Positions 30,234 to 31,268 of a stretch of DNA of 31,268 nucleotides are shown in pieces. Below the pieces are notes generated by a model. It ran no database searches, had not been told where the DNA came from, and saw only the letters and a program-made list of their open reading frames with translations. The stretch is from an uncultured Clostridia bacterium (GTDB lineage Bacteria > Bacillota > Clostridia > Christensenellales > CAG-138), in contig CALGGM010000148.1 of the NCBI GenBank assembly GCA_937915925.1, positions 1 through 31,268 of the forward strand. Reading direction: 5' to 3'. Positions within the stretch are counted from its first letter, which is position 1, and each line of letters begins with the position of its first letter. Made by a program: the position numbers and the translations under genes.

Positions 30234-31268
30234 TTACTTATAAAGACCGCGCTCGGTGTAATGCGTATGCAGCAGCTCGTGCGCCTTGTGGCTGTTCGGC
30301 TCGCCGAGGTAGTCGCGATAGAGCGCCTGGACTTCGGGGTTCTCATGGCTCTTGCGGAGCGGCATGTTGGAATCCTCCCCGTAGAGGCCCGCTGCGCGCT
30401 TTGCTCTGAGGTCCACGAAGTTGCGAATGTAGCCGGGCTGAATCGGCTGACCGCCGCCGTTGACGCAGCCGCCGGGGCACGCCATGACTTCGACGAACTC
30501 GTACTGCTTCTCGCCGCTCTTGATCATGTCAAGGAGCTTGGACGCATTCTCGAGACCGCTGGTGACCGCAACGCGGACCTTGACGCCGTTGAGATCGTAC
30601 TCCGCTTCCTTGATGCCCTTGGTGCCGCGGACGTCATGGAATTCGACCTTCTCAAGCGTCTTACCGGTGACCTTCTCGTACGCGGTACGCAGAGCGGCTT
30701 CCATAACGCCGCCGGTCGCGCCGAAGATGTGACCTGCGCCGGAAGCCTGACCCAGCATCGGGTCGCAGACCTCGTCGGGCAGCTCCGCGAACTTGATGCC
30801 CGCGCGGCGGATCATCTGCGCAAGCTCGCGCGTGGTGAGCGAAACGTCGACGTCCGGTACGCCGTCCGTGCCGAGCTCGGGGCGCTGTACCTCGAACTTC
30901 TTCGCGGTGCAGGGCATGATGGAAACGACGAAGATCTTCTTCGGGTCGATGCCCATCTTCTCGGCATAGTAGGACTTGACCAGTGCGCCGAACATGCCTT
31001 GCGGCGACTTGCAGGAGCTCAGGTTCGGAATGAATTCCGGATAGTAGTGCTCGCAGAACTTGATCCAGCCGGGGCTGCAGCTCGTGATCAGCGGAAGCTT
31101 GCCGCCCTTGGTGAGACGGCCGATCAGCTCGGTGCCCTCTTCCATGATCGTGACGTCCGCCGCGTTGTCCACGTCGAACACCTTATCAAAGCCGAGACGG
31201 CGGAGCGCTGCGATCAGCTTGCCTTCGACGTTCGTGCCGATCGGCATGCCGAATTCCTCGCCGAGCTG
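30234..31268 (-). CDS. hydA: [FeFe] hydrogenase, C-terminal part (partial at right edge)
   Basis: This is the catalytic subunit of an iron-only hydrogenase, reducing protons with electrons from ferredoxin and/or NADH. The H-cluster motifs appear in order: TSCSPGWIKF, IMPCTAKKFE and MACPGGCVNGGGQP, with the expected Cys residues. FGATGGVMEAALRTAYE precedes the last motif. The C-terminus NPEVQALYRDYLGEPNSHKA, LLHTHYTERG is the small-subunit domain. The reading frame is open across the right edge: QLGEEFG continues upstream of the first Met at 31247, so that Met is not the start. N-terminal iron-sulfur domains should lie outside the window. The protein marks a fermentative anaerobe. Confidence 0.95.
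   Translation of the reverse strand, partial: QLGEEFGMPIGTNVEGKLIAALRRLGFDKVFDVDNAADVTIMEEGTELIGRLTKGGKLPLITSCSPGWIKFCEHYYPEFIPNLSSCKSPQGMFGALVKSYYAEKMGIDPKKIFVVSIMPCTAKKFEVQRPELGTDGVPDVDVSLTTRELAQMIRRAGIKFAELPDEVCDPMLGQASGAGHIFGATGGVMEAALRTAYEKVTGKTLEKVEFHDVRGTKGIKEAEYDLNGVKVRVAVTSGLENASKLLDMIKSGEKQYEFVEVMACPGGCVNGGGQPIQPGYIRNFVDLRAKRAAGLYGEDSNMPLRKSHENPEVQALYRDYLGEPNSHKAHELLHTHYTERGLYK

Overview
The window reads as a chromosomal segment of an anaerobic Bacillota bacterium of the class Clostridia, from a lineage with fairly high G+C. The evidence is the Clostridia-type order def-fmt-rsmB-rlmN-prpC-prkC-rsgA-rpe, the order dgt-dnaG-rpoD, strong AGGAGG-type ribosome binding sites, an [FeFe] hydrogenase at the right edge, and intergenic repeats of a kind common in gut Clostridia. 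I cannot name the genus.

Layout. (1) Positions 1 to about 4.5 kb: a minus-strand block with visibly lower G+C than the rest (28/60 in the sampled line 1201-1260 against 43/60 in 8101-8160). It holds an XRE regulator, a TMEM175-like membrane protein and a LysR regulator in overlapping order, followed under its own promoter by a carboxymuconolactone-decarboxylase-like protein and two aldo/keto reductases. This looks like an acquired redox-enzyme cassette. (2) 4.5-5.07 kb: a gene-free junction with nested GGAAC dyads and a perfect 19-bp hairpin. (3) 5.07-6.11 kb: an XRE/LiaF-like membrane regulator, transcribed divergently from (4) 6.37-14.08 kb: a tightly packed, largely overlapping operon for N-formylmethionine metabolism, rRNA methylation, Ser/Thr phosphorylation, 30S maturation and pentose phosphate metabolism. 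(5) 14.08-14.37 kb: a hairpin-dense element. (6) 14.37-21.1 kb: an envelope-related region with a C39-like cysteine peptidase candidate, a LytR-CpsA-Psr protein overlapping a small unknown ORF, a GT2-GtrA fusion, a phosphodiester glycosidase-like protein, a small membrane protein and an M18 aminopeptidase. (7) 21.46-27.6 kb: a minus-strand operon dgt-dnaG-rpoD-trpS-SDR. (8) 28.0-29.5 kb: a large lipoprotein. (9) 27.6-28.0 and 29.5-30.2 kb: gene-free stretches full of interspersed repeats. (10) 30.2 kb to the edge: the C-terminal part of an [FeFe] hydrogenase.

How the parts fit. Most of the window is housekeeping. The PP2C phosphatase and membrane Ser/Thr kinase sense the envelope, and their likely physiological setting includes the LCP protein, the GT2-GtrA protein and the glycosidase nearby. 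PrkC, LCP and the glycosidase carry similar Pro/Thr/Glu-rich linkers outside the membrane.

The least ordinary signals are regulatory or structural rather than a new gene system. They are: five perfectly phased 11-bp TTACAA-type direct repeats upstream of the lipoprotein, with a decayed partner array inside a second copy of the same repeat; four TCGGTTG motifs in the leader of the XRE-LiaF gene behind interlocked divergent promoters; an alternating 21/25-residue repeat in that XRE-LiaF protein; the LCP/small-ORF overlap; and a 272-bp element bounded by a duplicated 24-base hairpin. I see no CRISPR array, rRNA, tRNA, transposase, integrase or defence system here.
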